Of a DNA stretch of 64,000 nucleotides, positions 53,290 through 61,672 are shown piece after piece. Each line of letters starts with the position of its first letter. Position 1 is the first letter of the stretch. The DNA comes from Pseudalkalibacillus berkeleyi (lineage in GTDB: Bacteria; Bacillota; Bacilli; Bacillales; Fictibacillaceae). The position numbers were made by a program, and so were the translations under genes. The stretch is taken from NCBI RefSeq assembly GCF_021608225.1, contig NZ_JAKIJS010000001.1, forward strand, positions 2,356,001 to 2,420,000, in the 5' to 3' direction. The notes beneath the pieces were generated by a model that worked only from the letters and a program-made list of their open reading frames with translations, did not search any database and had not been told where the DNA came from.

Positions 53290-54468
53290 TTACTGAATAA
53301 GTTCAAATACGCCTGCTGCTCCCATACCACCACCGATGCACATGGTTACAACTCCAAACTGTTCATTTCTTCGATTCATTTCATGCATAAGCGTTAGCGT
53401 CAGCTTTGCACCACTACATCCTAATGGATGACCGAGTGCAATCGCTCCACCATTTACATTAACTTTGTCTTGATCTAAACCTAACTGGCGCATAACCTGA
53501 ATGGATTGCGAAGCGAAGGCTTCATTCAGTTCAAACAATCCGATATCTGATTGCTCCAATCCTGCAAGCTTCAATGCTTTTGGTATCGCTTCAACAGGTC
53601 CAACTCCCATGATTTCAGGCGCTACACCTGATACTGCAAAGGATCTAAATTTGAGAATCGGCTTCAACCCTTCCGCTTCCGCTTTTTCACGACTCATTAC
53701 GAGTACAGACGCTGCTCCGTCACTCATTTGAGAAGAGTTTCCTGCCGTAACGCTCCCTTTAGGAGAAAAAGCAGGTCTTAGCTTACCAAGAACTTCTAGC
53801 GTTGTATCTGCTCGAACACCTTCGTCTTTTGAAAAAGTAATCATTTTCTCTTGAAGCTTATTGTTTTCATCTACCCAGCGTTTCGCGACTTCAACTGGGA
53901 CTACTTCATCATCAAACTTACCCTCAGCAATCGCCTTAGCAGCCCTTTGATGACTTTGGAGTGCAAATTCGTCTTGATCTTGACGTGAAACCTCAAATCG
54001 GTTTGCTACTTCTTCCGCTGTATATCCCATTCCCATATAATACTCAGGTCTTGAGTCAAGCAGTTTCACATTCGGCTTTACGACGTGACCTGGAACAGGG
54101 ACTAAGCTCATTGACTCAGCCCCACCTGCAATGATCGCATCTGCGTGACCAATCATAATCCGTTCAGCACCGTAAGCGATACTTTGTAATCCGGAAGAGC
54201 AATAACGGTTGATCGTAATGGCGGGTACATTGTCAGGAAGTCCCGAGAGTCCTCCAATAAGACGTGCCATATTCATACCTTGCTCTGCTTCAGGAATTGA
54301 ACAGCCCATGATCAAATCATCAATTGGGCCATCATATCCTCCAGCTCTTTTTAATGTTTCTTTTACAGTAAGCGCTCCTAAATCATCGGGTCGCACATTG
54401 GCGAGTGTCCCTTTCTTCGCTTTACCGACAGGTGTTCTTGCACCTGCAACAATAACTGCTTCTTGCAT
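53290..54468 (-). CDS. fadA: Acetyl-CoA acyltransferase (thiolase) FadA
   Basis: A 392-aa thiolase for the last step of beta-oxidation. The acyl-accepting cysteine is in INRYCSSGLQSIAYG, the His in GGAIALGHPLGCSGAKL and the second Cys in VTMCIGGGMGAAGVFE. The ATG at 54468 is seven bases after AGGAGG. It starts 12 bases after fadN and is followed by fadE. Confidence 0.97.
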   Translation of the reverse strand: MQEAVIVAGARTPVGKAKKGTLANVRPDDLGALTVKETLKRAGGYDGPIDDLIMGCSIPEAEQGMNMARLIGGLSGLPDNVPAITINRYCSSGLQSIAYGAERIMIGHADAIIAGGAESMSLVPVPGHVVKPNVKLLDSRPEYYMGMGYTAEEVANRFEVSRQDQDEFALQSHQRAAKAIAEGKFDDEVVPVEVAKRWVDENNKLQEKMITFSKDEGVRADTTLEVLGKLRPAFSPKGSVTAGNSSQMSDGAASVLVMSREKAEAEGLKPILKFRSFAVSGVAPEIMGVGPVEAIPKALKLAGLEQSDIGLFELNEAFASQSIQVMRQLGLDQDKVNVNGGAIALGHPLGCSGAKLTLTLMHEMNRRNEQFGVVTMCIGGGMGAAGVFELIQ

Positions 54469-54480
54469 CTTCACCCCTCC

Positions 54481-56877
54481 TTAGTTGCGTAATGGCTTTC
54501 CTTTGACGAGCATATGCTGCATCCGTTGTTGGGTAAGTGGCTCACCTGCAAGGCTTAAGAACGCTTCACGCTCAAGGTCTAACAAGTATTGCTCATCTAC
54601 GAGTGTTCCTTCTGCTACTTTCCCACCTGCAATGACATACGCTAGTTTCTTAGCAATTTTCAAATCATGATCGGAAATCATATTGCCGAATTTCATTGTT
54701 TGTGCCCCTAGATACATCGTTGCAAATCCAGCCTCACCCGCTACCGGGATTTTTTTACGTTGAGGTGGTCGATATCCGCGATTGTAAAGTGAAAGCACCT
54801 GTTGCTTCGCGTCGTATATCAGATGATCACTATTCGCGCTAATTCCATCTTGTGCTCTTAGGAAACCAGCCTCTTTCGCTTCATGAGCTGAAGTTGAAAC
54901 CTTCGCCATTGCGATCGATTCGAATGTTTGTATCGCGAGCTTTTGTAAGTCAGGCTTCACATCTTTCGGCACTTGTTCCAATAGGCGTGTGTAAAGTTCT
55001 TTGTTACCACCGCCTCCAGGAATGATTCCTACACCCACTTCAACGAGACCCATGTATGTTTCAAATGACGCCTGAAGTCCCGCAGCTGGTAACGAGATTT
55101 CTGTACCTCCACCAAGTGTCATGTTGAATGGTGCGACAACGACTGGTTTCTGGCTGTAACGCACCATCGCCATCGTTTGTTGGAACTGTCTCACCATGAA
55201 GTCAAGTTCAAAGAAATTATCATCTTGTGCTTCCATCATGATCAGCATCAGGTTAGCTCCGACACAGAAGTTCTTACCTTGGTTACCGATGACAAGTCCT
55301 TTATAATTTTTCTCTACTTCTTCAATTGCGTAATGGATCATTTGAATAATATCTGGTCCAATCGCATTACTTTGGGAGTGGAATTCAAGTAGTGCTACTC
55401 CGTCACCAATGTCTATTAAACTAGCGCCCGTGTTTTTCTTAATAACACGTTCTTCATTTTTCAATCGGTGTAAATGAATGACTTTCTCGTTTTCCTTCGC
55501 TTCTGTAAATCCTTCTTTTGTGTAAAATTCAATATTTGTTCCTGATTCCTTGTAAAACGATTTTTCTCCTGAAGCAAGCATATCCGTAATCCATTGCGGG
55601 ATGGTTTCGCCTTCTTCTTTCATTTTTGCTACGGATTTTTCGACCCCAATTGCATCCCATGTTTCAAATGGACCGAGTTCCCAGCCAAAGCCCCATTTCA
55701 TTGCGTCATCAATTGCTTTTATATCATCCGCAATTTCATATGCTTTCTCAGCTGAATAAAGCAGGACTGGTTTCATGATCGACCAAACGAGTTGCCCCGC
55801 TCGATCATTAGCGTATATAAGCGCTTTCAATTTTTCCGGCATTGTGTTCGCTTGTTTACTCATTTCCATCGAAGCTGTTTTCAGCTTTTTCCTTGGTCCA
55901 TATTCGAGCGTATCTGGATCAAGTTCAAGAATTTCACTTTTACCATTACTCTTCTGTTTCAGATAGAAGCCTTGACCGTTCTTACTTCCGATCCAGCCTT
56001 TGTCATTCATCGTCTTCATAAATGCTGGAACATCGAATACCTCTTTTTCCTCACCATCCACTTGATCGTATACGTTTCTTGCAACGTGGATGAATGTATC
56101 GAGACCAACGACATCCAGTGTTCTGAAGGTTGCACTTTTCGGTCGCCCGATTGCAGGACCTGTTACAGAATCAACTTCACCAACTGAATATCCGTTTTTC
56201 AACATTTGCTGGACCGTTACGAGTAATCCGTATGTCCCTATACGGTTAGCGATGAAATTCGGTGTATCCTTCGCTTCAACGACCCCTTTACCGAGTACAT
56301 CTTCACCGAAGCGATTAATAAATTGAAGAACTTCCGGCTTCGTATCACTCGTCGGAATGACTTCAAGTAATTTTAAATAACGTGGCGGATTGAAAAAGTG
56401 TGTCCCTAAGAAATGCGATTTGAAATCCTCACTTCTTCCTTCTGCCATTGCATGAATTGAAATTCCAGAAGTATTTGAACTGACTATCGAACCCGGCTTT
56501 CGGTATTGTTCAACTTGAGCAAATACTTTCTTTTTTATATCCAAGTTCTCAACGACTACTTCAATGATCCAGTCCACTTCTCCAAGCTTCTCCAAATCAT
56601 CTTCTAAATTCCCGGTTTCGATCATCTCTAAGTGATCTTTGGAACTTAAAGGTGCTGGTTTTTGCTTTAACAATTTCTGTTTAGCAGTATCAGCTAACCT
56701 GTTTCTCACCACTTGATCTTCAAGGGTTAGTCCTTTTGCTTTTTCCTGATCGGATAGTTCCCTTGGGACAATATCCAATAAGACACTCGGAATTCCTACA
56801 TTAGCTAAATGTGCCGCAATCCCAGATCCCATAACGCCAGATCCTAGAACTGCTACCTTACGAATCTGATATGACAT
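54481..56877 (-). CDS. fadN: 3-Hydroxyacyl-CoA dehydrogenase / enoyl-CoA hydratase FadN
   Basis: A 798-aa bifunctional beta-oxidation enzyme. The N-terminal half is the NAD-dependent 3-hydroxyacyl-CoA dehydrogenase (VAVLGSGVMGSGIAAHLANVG, with HFFNPPRYLKLLEVI). The C-terminal part is a crotonase-fold hydratase (VIGNQGKNFCVGANL, then GGGTEISLPAAGLQAS and GIIPGGGGNKEL). The start MSYQIRK follows AAGGAGG. A perfect FadR-type operator lies 18 bases upstream. It heads the fadNAE operon. Confidence 0.97.
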   Translation of the reverse strand: MSYQIRKVAVLGSGVMGSGIAAHLANVGIPSVLLDIVPRELSDQEKAKGLTLEDQVVRNRLADTAKQKLLKQKPAPLSSKDHLEMIETGNLEDDLEKLGEVDWIIEVVVENLDIKKKVFAQVEQYRKPGSIVSSNTSGISIHAMAEGRSEDFKSHFLGTHFFNPPRYLKLLEVIPTSDTKPEVLQFINRFGEDVLGKGVVEAKDTPNFIANRIGTYGLLVTVQQMLKNGYSVGEVDSVTGPAIGRPKSATFRTLDVVGLDTFIHVARNVYDQVDGEEKEVFDVPAFMKTMNDKGWIGSKNGQGFYLKQKSNGKSEILELDPDTLEYGPRKKLKTASMEMSKQANTMPEKLKALIYANDRAGQLVWSIMKPVLLYSAEKAYEIADDIKAIDDAMKWGFGWELGPFETWDAIGVEKSVAKMKEEGETIPQWITDMLASGEKSFYKESGTNIEFYTKEGFTEAKENEKVIHLHRLKNEERVIKKNTGASLIDIGDGVALLEFHSQSNAIGPDIIQMIHYAIEEVEKNYKGLVIGNQGKNFCVGANLMLIMMEAQDDNFFELDFMVRQFQQTMAMVRYSQKPVVVAPFNMTLGGGTEISLPAAGLQASFETYMGLVEVGVGIIPGGGGNKELYTRLLEQVPKDVKPDLQKLAIQTFESIAMAKVSTSAHEAKEAGFLRAQDGISANSDHLIYDAKQQVLSLYNRGYRPPQRKKIPVAGEAGFATMYLGAQTMKFGNMISDHDLKIAKKLAYVIAGGKVAEGTLVDEQYLLDLEREAFLSLAGEPLTQQRMQHMLVKGKPLRN

Positions 56878-56894
56878 GATGAACCTCCTTCGTA

Positions 56895-56912
56895 TGAATG
56901 AACACTCATTCA
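56895..56912. promoter_or_regulatory. fadN: FadR operator of the fadNAE operon
   Basis: TGAATGA (56895-56901) and TCATTCA (56906-56912) form perfect 7-bp arms around four bases, equal to the Bacillus FadR box TGAATGAMTANTCATTCA in its arms. It sits 18 bases before the fadN start. FadR represses beta-oxidation genes in bacilli and is released by long-chain acyl-CoA. Confidence 0.88.
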
Positions 56913-57061
56913 TTTTTTCTGCAAAAAATAGAACTTACTACAATTTGTTTTGTTCAAATAGTCGCATGTGAAAAAAGTCGACTAGAACGTCCTCTATCTC
57001 TACTATAAAAAATTCGAACCAATTTCGCAATATAAATTTCAGAAAATTATCATGATTTCGT

Positions 57062-57586
57062 CTACTTATTTTCAGATACCTTGCTGTCACTACGTTTTTG
57101 CGATGAAATTTCCAAAATTTCTTTTATTTGTTCCAAGTGTCTCCGCTCATGGTATCCAATGAAATCCAACCATTGAATCAATTGCATATGTCCAAAGTAC
57201 GGATGTTTGAAGGCTCGCTTCTTCAGTATTTCTCGATCTTCCACCTGCTCTAACACTTGTAAAAGATTCTGGCGAGATTGGTCTAGCGCTCCTTTTGCAT
57301 CTATTAAGGTTTGGAATGCTCCAGTCGGCTGCACATAATCTGGTGCCTCAACTGCAGGATATCGTTTAGCAGAACGATGGACTGGATGTTCATGTGTTTC
57401 GCGATCCACTCCATCTCGCAGTAAATTTTCGAATTGATTTTTGATCACTTTTTCAATTAAAACGAGATGTTCTAATACTTCTAGTACTGTCCACGAATCA
57501 TCTGAAATTCGCGCATGCCAATACGCTTCGGGAATTTCATTAATTTTTGTTAAGAGTTCCTGTCGCCCTAATTCAAGTACTGACAA
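57062..57586 (-). CDS. DinB/YfiT-like putative metal-dependent hydrolase
   Basis: A 174-aa four-helix bundle of the DinB_2 group. The metal-binding histidines fit LEVLEHLVLIEKV in helix 2 and FIGYHERRHLEQI in the last helix. Relatives include bacillithiol S-transferases and YfiT. I start at TTG (57584-57586), eight bases after GGGAGG; the TTG two codons earlier lies on that site. It lies between fadN and the repeat arrays and appears to be inserted in the fad region. Confidence 0.88.
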   Translation of the reverse strand: MSVLELGRQELLTKINEIPEAYWHARISDDSWTVLEVLEHLVLIEKVIKNQFENLLRDGVDRETHEHPVHRSAKRYPAVEAPDYVQPTGAFQTLIDAKGALDQSRQNLLQVLEQVEDREILKKRAFKHPYFGHMQLIQWLDFIGYHERRHLEQIKEILEISSQKRSDSKVSENK

Positions 57587-57727
57587 ACTCAATTCCTCCC
57601 TTGGTGAGATATCTCAAATGCCTAACTCACTCTCACTATTCGACAGTACCCGTTCCAATCTCCTTTAAAATATTCAGAATATCTTATGCACAAATTGATG
57701 AAGTGATGATAGACAGGAATGTATTGA

Positions 57728-58030
57728 GTGCTCCATTTTCTGTTTTCCTCTCTACCGAGCACTTATTAACCCTGTATGAGTGCTCCGTATTCTGTTTTCC
57801 TCGCTACCGAGCACCCATTGCTCCTGTATGGGTGCTCCATATTCTGTTTTCCTCGCTACCGAGCACCCATTGCTCCTGTATGGGTGCTCCATATTCTGTT
57901 TTCTTCGCTGCCGAGCACTCATTGCTCCTGTATGGGTGCTCCGTATTCTGTTTTCCTCGCTACCGAGCACCCATTGCTCCTGTATGAGTGCTCCATATTC
58001 TGCTTTCCTCTCTACCGAGCACTCATTGCA
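57728..58030. repeat. 52-bp tandem array, family B (CCGAGCAC type)
   Basis: Copies of ACCGAGCAC begin at 57754, 57806, 57858, 57910 (GCCGAGCAC), 57962 and 58014: six units at exactly 52 bases. The typical unit has the 29-nt dyad GAGCACCCAT, nine bases, ATGGGTGCTC (for example 57809-57837), a perfect 10-bp stem. Other units differ in the arms; the first (GAGCACTTAT/ATGAGTGCTC) still pairs throughout with one G-T. No gene is present; the period shifts frame. Confidence 0.92.
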
Positions 58031-58082
58031 ACGCATTGGAGGATTTTCACCTTCTCGAGTTGTTGGAGTGGCTTCCCCCTTT

Positions 58083-58200
58083 CCATCCGCCATTTCTGCT
58101 TTTCTCCATTTCCGCGGTACGAATCCGCCTCTTCCCATCCGCCATTTCAGCTTTTCTCAATTTTCGCGGTTCGTATCCGCCTCTTTCGATCCGTCACATT
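58083..58200. repeat. 52-bp tandem array, family C (CATCCGCCATTTC type)
   Basis: ATCCG of the CATCCGCC motif recurs at 58085, 58137 and 58189 (as GATCCGTC), exactly 52 bases apart. The unit aligns without gaps to family A (CGCGG, then GCCTCTT, then ATCCGCCAT), but the arms here pair only over GCGG/CCGC. It follows family B at about 50 bases and precedes the fadM terminator. No gene. Confidence 0.8.
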
Positions 58201-58253
58201 CGAATTTTGACGTTTTTACGGATAAAGAATTAAATCTTGAACTTCTTCTAAAT

Positions 58254-58296
58254 GAAAAAAAAGAGCCCCGACACAGTTTGGTAGTCGGCGCTCTCC
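58254..58296 (-). terminator. Terminator of fadM
   Basis: AGAGCGCCGAC and GTCGGGGCTCT pair with one mismatch and are followed by T8 on the minus strand. Confidence 0.9.
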
Positions 58297-58300
58297 ATAT

Positions 58301-59218
58301 TTATTTCCCTAAAATCCCTTTCAACACAAATGCTACGTTTGCCGGGCGTTCTGCCAAACGGCGCATGAAGTATCCGTACCAATCTTTCCCGTAAGGTACA
58401 TAGACACGCATTGTGTATCCTTCATCTCGTAGTTCGCGTTGGCGATCAATTCGAATTCCATAAAGCATTTGAAACTCAAATTGGTCGCGAGAGATATTGT
58501 GTTTTTCAACTAGTTCCTTCGTATACTCAATCATTTTATCGTCATGAGTAGCAATTGCTGTATAATTACCATTTAACAGATGCATTTTAATGATTTTCTT
58601 GAAATTCTCATCCACGTCTTTTTTCTCTGGAAAAGCGACAGAAGGAGATTCTTTATATGCACCTTTTACTAATCGTAAATTAGGATTATATGAGTCTAGT
58701 TCCTGAATATCCTCTACCGTTCGATATAGGTAAGACTGAAGTACGGTTCCAATATTCTCATATTGCGACTTCAATTCTTTGAAAATATCGAGTGTCGCCT
58801 GACAACGGGATTCATCCTCCATATCGATTGTAACGAATACATCATATTCGTCGGCAACCTCTAGGATCCTCTTCATATTACGTAATACCATTTCCCGACT
58901 AATATCTAGTCCCATAGATGTTAACTTCAGCGACAGCTGTGAAGTTAAGTTTTGGTTTGAGATAGCCTTAATCGCCTCGATACAGTGATTAGTCATCTCA
59001 TTCGCTTCTTCTTCATTGTCTACGAATTCACCGAGATGATCGATCGTAACCGGAAGATTTTCAGCATTTAATTTTTTTATTGCTTCTAACGAACTTTCTA
59101 GTGAGGCACCAGCTACAAATCTGCCTGCACCAAATCGGAGACCATACTTTTTCGCCATTTTTGTAGCGACCTTATTTTGGCCCATAAACAGAAAGAAATT
59201 TTTAAGAATCTGTTCCAT
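58301..59218 (-). CDS. fadM: Proline dehydrogenase-family protein FadM
   Basis: A 305-aa flavoenzyme with the proline dehydrogenase TIM barrel. Motifs are VTIDMEDESRCQAT, LRLVKGAYKE, AIATHDDKMIEYT, FEFQMLYGIR and RVYVPYGKDWYGYFMRRLAERP. It oxidises proline to pyrroline-5-carboxylate with FAD. In B. subtilis the gene at this place (FadM) is linked to the fad genes. Here it is separated from fadN by the DinB gene and two repeat arrays. The ATG follows GGGGG-containing leader sequence. It diverges from an XRE regulator. Confidence 0.93.
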   Translation of the reverse strand: MEQILKNFFLFMGQNKVATKMAKKYGLRFGAGRFVAGASLESSLEAIKKLNAENLPVTIDHLGEFVDNEEEANEMTNHCIEAIKAISNQNLTSQLSLKLTSMGLDISREMVLRNMKRILEVADEYDVFVTIDMEDESRCQATLDIFKELKSQYENIGTVLQSYLYRTVEDIQELDSYNPNLRLVKGAYKESPSVAFPEKKDVDENFKKIIKMHLLNGNYTAIATHDDKMIEYTKELVEKHNISRDQFEFQMLYGIRIDRQRELRDEGYTMRVYVPYGKDWYGYFMRRLAERPANVAFVLKGILGK

Positions 59219-59392
59219 AACGAATCCCCCTATACTGAAAACGGATACAATAAATTGTTACACTATATATGAACTTTTTTGAACTTAGTTAAACTTCCTA
59301 ACTAAACTTCTTAGAGTATTCTACCATTTTTTTCGACAACTTTTTTACTTTTTTAAAAAATATTTTTTTCCACTTTTTCCTTAGTATATGAG

Positions 59393-59428
59393 TTGTGTTC
59401 AAGTTGTGTAAGGTGTAAAATTACACAA
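59393..59428 (+). promoter_or_regulatory. Promoter and overlapping dyad of the XRE gene
   Basis: -35 TTGTGT (59393-59398) and -10 TAAAAT (59416-59421), 17 bases apart. The inverted repeat TTGTGTAA (59404-59411) and TTACACAA (59421-59428), with nine bases between, covers the -10 box, and an inner GTGTAA/TTACAC pair sits at 59413-59426. The layout suggests autorepression by the XRE protein made just downstream. Confidence 0.6.
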
Positions 59429-59452
59429 AATATCATTGTGAGGTAACTAGCT

Positions 59453-59905
59453 ATGAATATTGACCAATTGATCGACATTGTCTCTTCAAAAATGAAATTA
59501 ATACGTATTGAACGCGGGTATACACAAGATCGGATGGCTGCAACACTTGGACTATCAAAAAAAACGCTCGTCCAAATTGAGAAACAGCGTTCAAAAGCGA
59601 ATTGGACGACCGTTGCTGCAGTTGCTGCTTTGTTTAGAGAGAGTGAAATTTTACGCTCAGCACTAGGTGGCGATCCTGTCGAAATCGTCGAGATCCTTGC
59701 ACATCATGGCATTGAACGACCTAGAGAACATACTCTCGGTGGTAGAGTTTGGTGGAAAGATATTGATAACGCAAACGGTTATCGATTACAGCAGAACCTC
59801 ATTAGTCAGCACTTCCGTATTCTTGATGATGAGAATCATCGTTGGTACAGTTCTTTTGATGAAAAAGAAGCCCACGAACGATTAGCAGAGCTCGCTACTC
59901 AATAA
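59453..59905 (+). CDS. XRE-family transcriptional regulator
   Basis: A 150-aa protein with an N-terminal helix-turn-helix of the XRE/Cro type (IRIERGYTQDRMAATLGLSKK-TLVQIEKQ), followed by a C-terminal region (about 75-150) with VWWKDIDNANGYRLQQN that I do not recognise. The ATG follows GAGGTAACTAGCT. It is divergent from fadM, so control of fadM and of itself is plausible. A dyad overlapping its promoter supports autoregulation. The ligand is unknown. Confidence 0.88.
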   Translation: MNIDQLIDIVSSKMKLIRIERGYTQDRMAATLGLSKKTLVQIEKQRSKANWTTVAAVAALFRESEILRSALGGDPVEIVEILAHHGIERPREHTLGGRVWWKDIDNANGYRLQQNLISQHFRILDDENHRWYSSFDEKEAHERLAELATQ

Positions 59906-59989
59906 CGAGAGAAATACATCGAATAACATTGATTGGATGTGGCAACATAACCCCGACACCGATTAAAACTGTGAAGGAGGAATGAGCGA

Positions 59990-60268
59990 ATGCCACAACA
60001 ACAAACACCTGAAGGTCAACAAGGATTCATGCCGGAACCACCAAGGTTAATGACATCAAAGGATCAACTCTACATAACAGACATGATGAGTTGGAACTTG
60101 TTGGCGTCTAAGAAATGCAACTTCTATGCAAAACAATGTCAAGATCCAGAAGTGAAAGCAGCCATTGAAAAAGCAGCATCGATGCACACAAGACACTATG
60201 ATCAATTACTTCAACATCTTCAAAGCCACCTAGGTGATCAACCTCAAAATCAAAACATGACTCAGTGA
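59990..60268 (+). CDS. yusN: Spore coat protein, YusN-like
   Basis: A 92-aa helical, Gln-rich protein. It has the coat-associated ferritin-like half-domain seen in YusN: MTSKDQLYITDMMSWNLLAS, KKCNFYAKQCQDPEVKAAIE and HTRHYDQLLQHLQSH. The N- and C-termini are disordered and Gln/Pro/Asn-rich. The ATG follows AAGGAGG. It precedes the CotF-like gene by 13 bases. A coat role is by family; expression late in sporulation is inferred. Confidence 0.85.
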   Translation: MPQQQTPEGQQGFMPEPPRLMTSKDQLYITDMMSWNLLASKKCNFYAKQCQDPEVKAAIEKAASMHTRHYDQLLQHLQSHLGDQPQNQNMTQ

Positions 60269-60281
60269 AGGAGGACTACTG

Positions 60282-60605
60282 TTGAACATCCAAAATCCGC
60301 AAAACAATATACCTCAAACGCCAGATATGAATGACCGTGACTTCATCAACGATATTTTAACAACAGAAAAACATATGACAGATGCATACTCTACAGCCTT
60401 AAATGAAGCAAGCCACCAGGATTTGTACCAAGACCTTTCAGCAATTGCTAAAGAAACTCAGGACTGTCAGCGTGACCTCTTTAACGTCATGTTCCAAAAA
60501 GGTTGGTATTCGTTTGATCAGGCCCAACCTCAAGCACTTCAACAAGCCTATCAAAAGTTCTCGGGTTATAAACAACAGCTTCCTAATGGAGGAAACGTTC
60601 AATAA
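60282..60605 (+). CDS. CotF-family spore coat protein
   Basis: A 107-aa protein with the CotF-like ferritin-type helix pair: DRDFINDILTTEKHMTDAYS then AIAKETQDCQRDLFNVMFQKGWY. It starts with TTG (60282-60284) after GAAGGAGG. The C-terminus is Gln-rich. It forms an operon with the YusN-like gene; the two proteins share the same fold half and may assemble together in the coat. Confidence 0.87.
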   Translation: MNIQNPQNNIPQTPDMNDRDFINDILTTEKHMTDAYSTALNEASHQDLYQDLSAIAKETQDCQRDLFNVMFQKGWYSFDQAQPQALQQAYQKFSGYKQQLPNGGNVQ

Positions 60606-60659
60606 GTAACCCTAACGTCTCAAATCAGTTTATACATTTATTACAGTACCTACAAAAAC

Positions 60660-60706
60660 AAAATCGGGCAGACTTAGCAGAATCGCTTGAGTCGCCCAAT
60701 TTTTGC
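60660..60706. terminator. Bidirectional terminator between coat genes and yusU
   Basis: GGGC-A-GACT and AGTC-GCCC arms across a loop of about 17 bases, flanked by A and T runs. It ends both the coat operon and yusU. Confidence 0.7.
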
Positions 60707-60707
60707 G

Positions 60708-60956
60708 TTAATTCTGTTCTTTTCTATATTGTTCATTCAACTCTCGGACTTCTTGAATCAATTCCTTCATGCCTTCTTTCGCATCTGGATATTTTTCATT
60801 CCAGTGTTTAACGAGCGGGGGCATGGATTTTGACATATGCGTATATACAGCCCACATCATTACTTTTTCCTTGAGATCTTCATCTGTTTCTCCAGTTAGT
60901 AATTCTGTATATTTGGTCATCAGTCCATCGAACTGTTCTTTAAGCTTTTCGTCCAT
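60708..60956 (-). CDS. YusU family protein (DUF2573)
   Basis: An 82-aa acidic helical protein of the YusU/DUF2573 group (EQFDGLMTKYTELLTGETDE, VMMWAVYTHMSKSMPPLVKHW). The start MDEKLKEQ is taken at 60954-60956; the ribosome-binding site is weak, so a start four codons upstream at 60968 is possible. Function unknown. Convergent with the coat operon. Confidence 0.8.
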   Translation of the reverse strand: MDEKLKEQFDGLMTKYTELLTGETDEDLKEKVMMWAVYTHMSKSMPPLVKHWNEKYPDAKEGMKELIQEVRELNEQYRKEQN

Positions 60957-61021
60957 ATACGACACCAACTTTCATCGTTTCATTACAGTCTATCATAGCT
61001 CAATTACCTCGTAAAAAAAGC

Positions 61022-61672
61022 TCACACATCAAACCATTTATTTCTCATCGCTAAAATTGCAGCTTGCGTTCGATCTTGTAATCCTAGCTTTCCGAGGATA
61101 TTGCTGACATGAGTTTTGACCGTTTTTTCCGTGATGAATAACTCTGATGAGATTTCTTTATTGTTTCTACCGAGCGTGATTTGTTTGAGAACATCCTTCT
61201 CTCTAGCTGTCAGTTGGTTAAAACTTTGCTCAGCTTCATTCGTTTTGGATCCTGTGTTCACATGATTTAACAACTGAGAAGTGGCAGATGGGTGTAAGTG
61301 TGTTTCTCCAGCCTGTACTGCTTTAATCGATTTCACGAGTTCATCTGGTTCGATATCTTTCATCTGATAGCCGTCAGCTCCAGCTTGGAGAGCGGGCACG
61401 ACATGATCCTGATCGGAGAAACTCGTCAGCACGATAATTTTCACCGTATCATGATTTTCTTTAATCTGTTTCGTCGCTTCAATTCCGTCCATGACAGGCA
61501 TGGTTAAATCCATTAAAATGACATCGGGTTGTAGCTGTCCGACGAGTTCAACTGCTTCTTTCCCGTTAGAGGCTTCACCGACCAGTTCAATGTCAGGCTG
61601 CGTGCCAAGAAAGAACCTTAACCCTTTTAAAACCATGAGATGATCATCTACTAGTAAGACTTTAATCCCCAT
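61022..61672 (-). CDS. NarL/LuxR-family response regulator
   Basis: A 216-aa response regulator. Receiver domain: acidic pair VDDH, phospho-acceptor Asp in DVILMDLTMPVMDG, Thr/Ser in VLTSFSD. The C-terminal LuxR helix-turn-helix is FNQLTAREKDVLKQITLGRN with KEISSELFITEKTVKTHVSN and ILGKLGLQDRTQA. The start follows GGAAGGTGG. It overlaps the kinase gene by 11 bases. Partner of the GAF histidine kinase upstream. Confidence 0.94.
   Translation of the reverse strand: MGIKVLLVDDHLMVLKGLRFFLGTQPDIELVGEASNGKEAVELVGQLQPDVILMDLTMPVMDGIEATKQIKENHDTVKIIVLTSFSDQDHVVPALQAGADGYQMKDIEPDELVKSIKAVQAGETHLHPSATSQLLNHVNTGSKTNEAEQSFNQLTAREKDVLKQITLGRNNKEISSELFITEKTVKTHVSNILGKLGLQDRTQAAILAMRNKWFDV

Noticed and set aside
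57752-58394. Cys-rich repeat proteins encoded across the 57.7-58.2 kb arrays on both strands
   Set aside because: The long frames arise from a 52-bp period in which several frames lack stops. They have no ribosome-binding sites, overlap each other on both strands and run into fadM antisense.
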